Source: Anthostomella pinea (lineage: Eukaryota > Ascomycota > Sordariomycetes > Xylariales > Xylariaceae). From it: DNA of 64,000 nucleotides. The position numbers and the translations under genes are program-made. The notes under the pieces are model-generated. The model saw only the letters and a program-made list of their open reading frames with translations. It was not told the DNA's origin and did not search any database. Of this stretch, positions 63,901 to 64,000 are shown one piece after another (the first letter of the stretch is position 1; every line of letters begins with the position of its first letter). The stretch lies in NCBI GenBank assembly GCA_963556695.1, contig CAUWAG010000012.1, forward strand, positions 124,001 through 188,000, read 5' to 3'.

Positions 63901-64000
63901 CCGGGGAAGACTGTTGGGGCTTGTGGTATTAGGCTAGGTGGTCGTTCGAGTATGAAGTGCAAGATTGATGTTTGAAGGCTATAGAAATTACTGTGTTGGG

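Overview
The window looks like nuclear DNA of a filamentous ascomycete (Pezizomycotina). Its genes have short GT..AG introns. The families are typically fungal: an AA9 lytic polysaccharide monooxygenase, a Bsd2/NDFIP-type protein, a DUF3602-type protein, an MCT-type MFS transporter, an Rrt8-like protein, a Ser/Gly/Thr-rich wall protein and a zinc-cluster-like protein. Transposon relics lie in very AT-rich blocks whose changes are C-to-T and G-to-A with CAA-to-TAA stops, which is the signature of repeat-induced point mutation (RIP). I cannot name the species.

Layout. 0-8 kb: the 5' part of an AA9 LPMO at the left edge, an SDR relic, a long non-coding repeat with an inverted arrangement, a DUF1275 membrane-protein gene with one frameshift, and a protein-L-isoaspartate methyltransferase. 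9-14 kb: AT-rich islands with solo LTRs of several families around the intact Bsd2-like gene. 14-25 kb: an 18-bp minisatellite, a small CBP6-like gene and an adjacent broken gene, then a gene-poor stretch of degenerate repeats holding a full-length tRNA-headed SINE. 25-31.4 kb: a broken coiled-coil gene between a G25 run and a C24 run, then a strongly AT-rich block with a solo LTR, a decayed pogo/Fot1-like transposon and a fold-back element. 31.5-36 kb: gene relics and another solo LTR. 36-56 kb: the most gene-like part, with a MYND protein, a Zn-cluster-like protein, a DUF3602-type protein, an MFS transporter, a predicted 1,683-residue cell-wall protein, an Rrt8-like membrane protein and a ruined berberine-bridge-type oxidase. 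57-63.1 kb: one Tad1-like LINE on the minus strand, decayed by C-to-T stops and carrying a SINE in its ORF1.

Most striking observation: the SINE (copies at 18736-19290 and 61717-62278, with 13- and 14-bp target duplications) ends in about 180 bp that matches the 3' end of the LINE at 57057-57240, including the CAAT-type tail. This looks like a SINE/LINE pair sharing a 3' recognition tail, with the SINE inserted into a copy of its probable partner. The host genes do not form an obvious pathway or cluster. AA9 and the oxidase relic act on carbohydrates, and the others are housekeeping, transport or surface functions.
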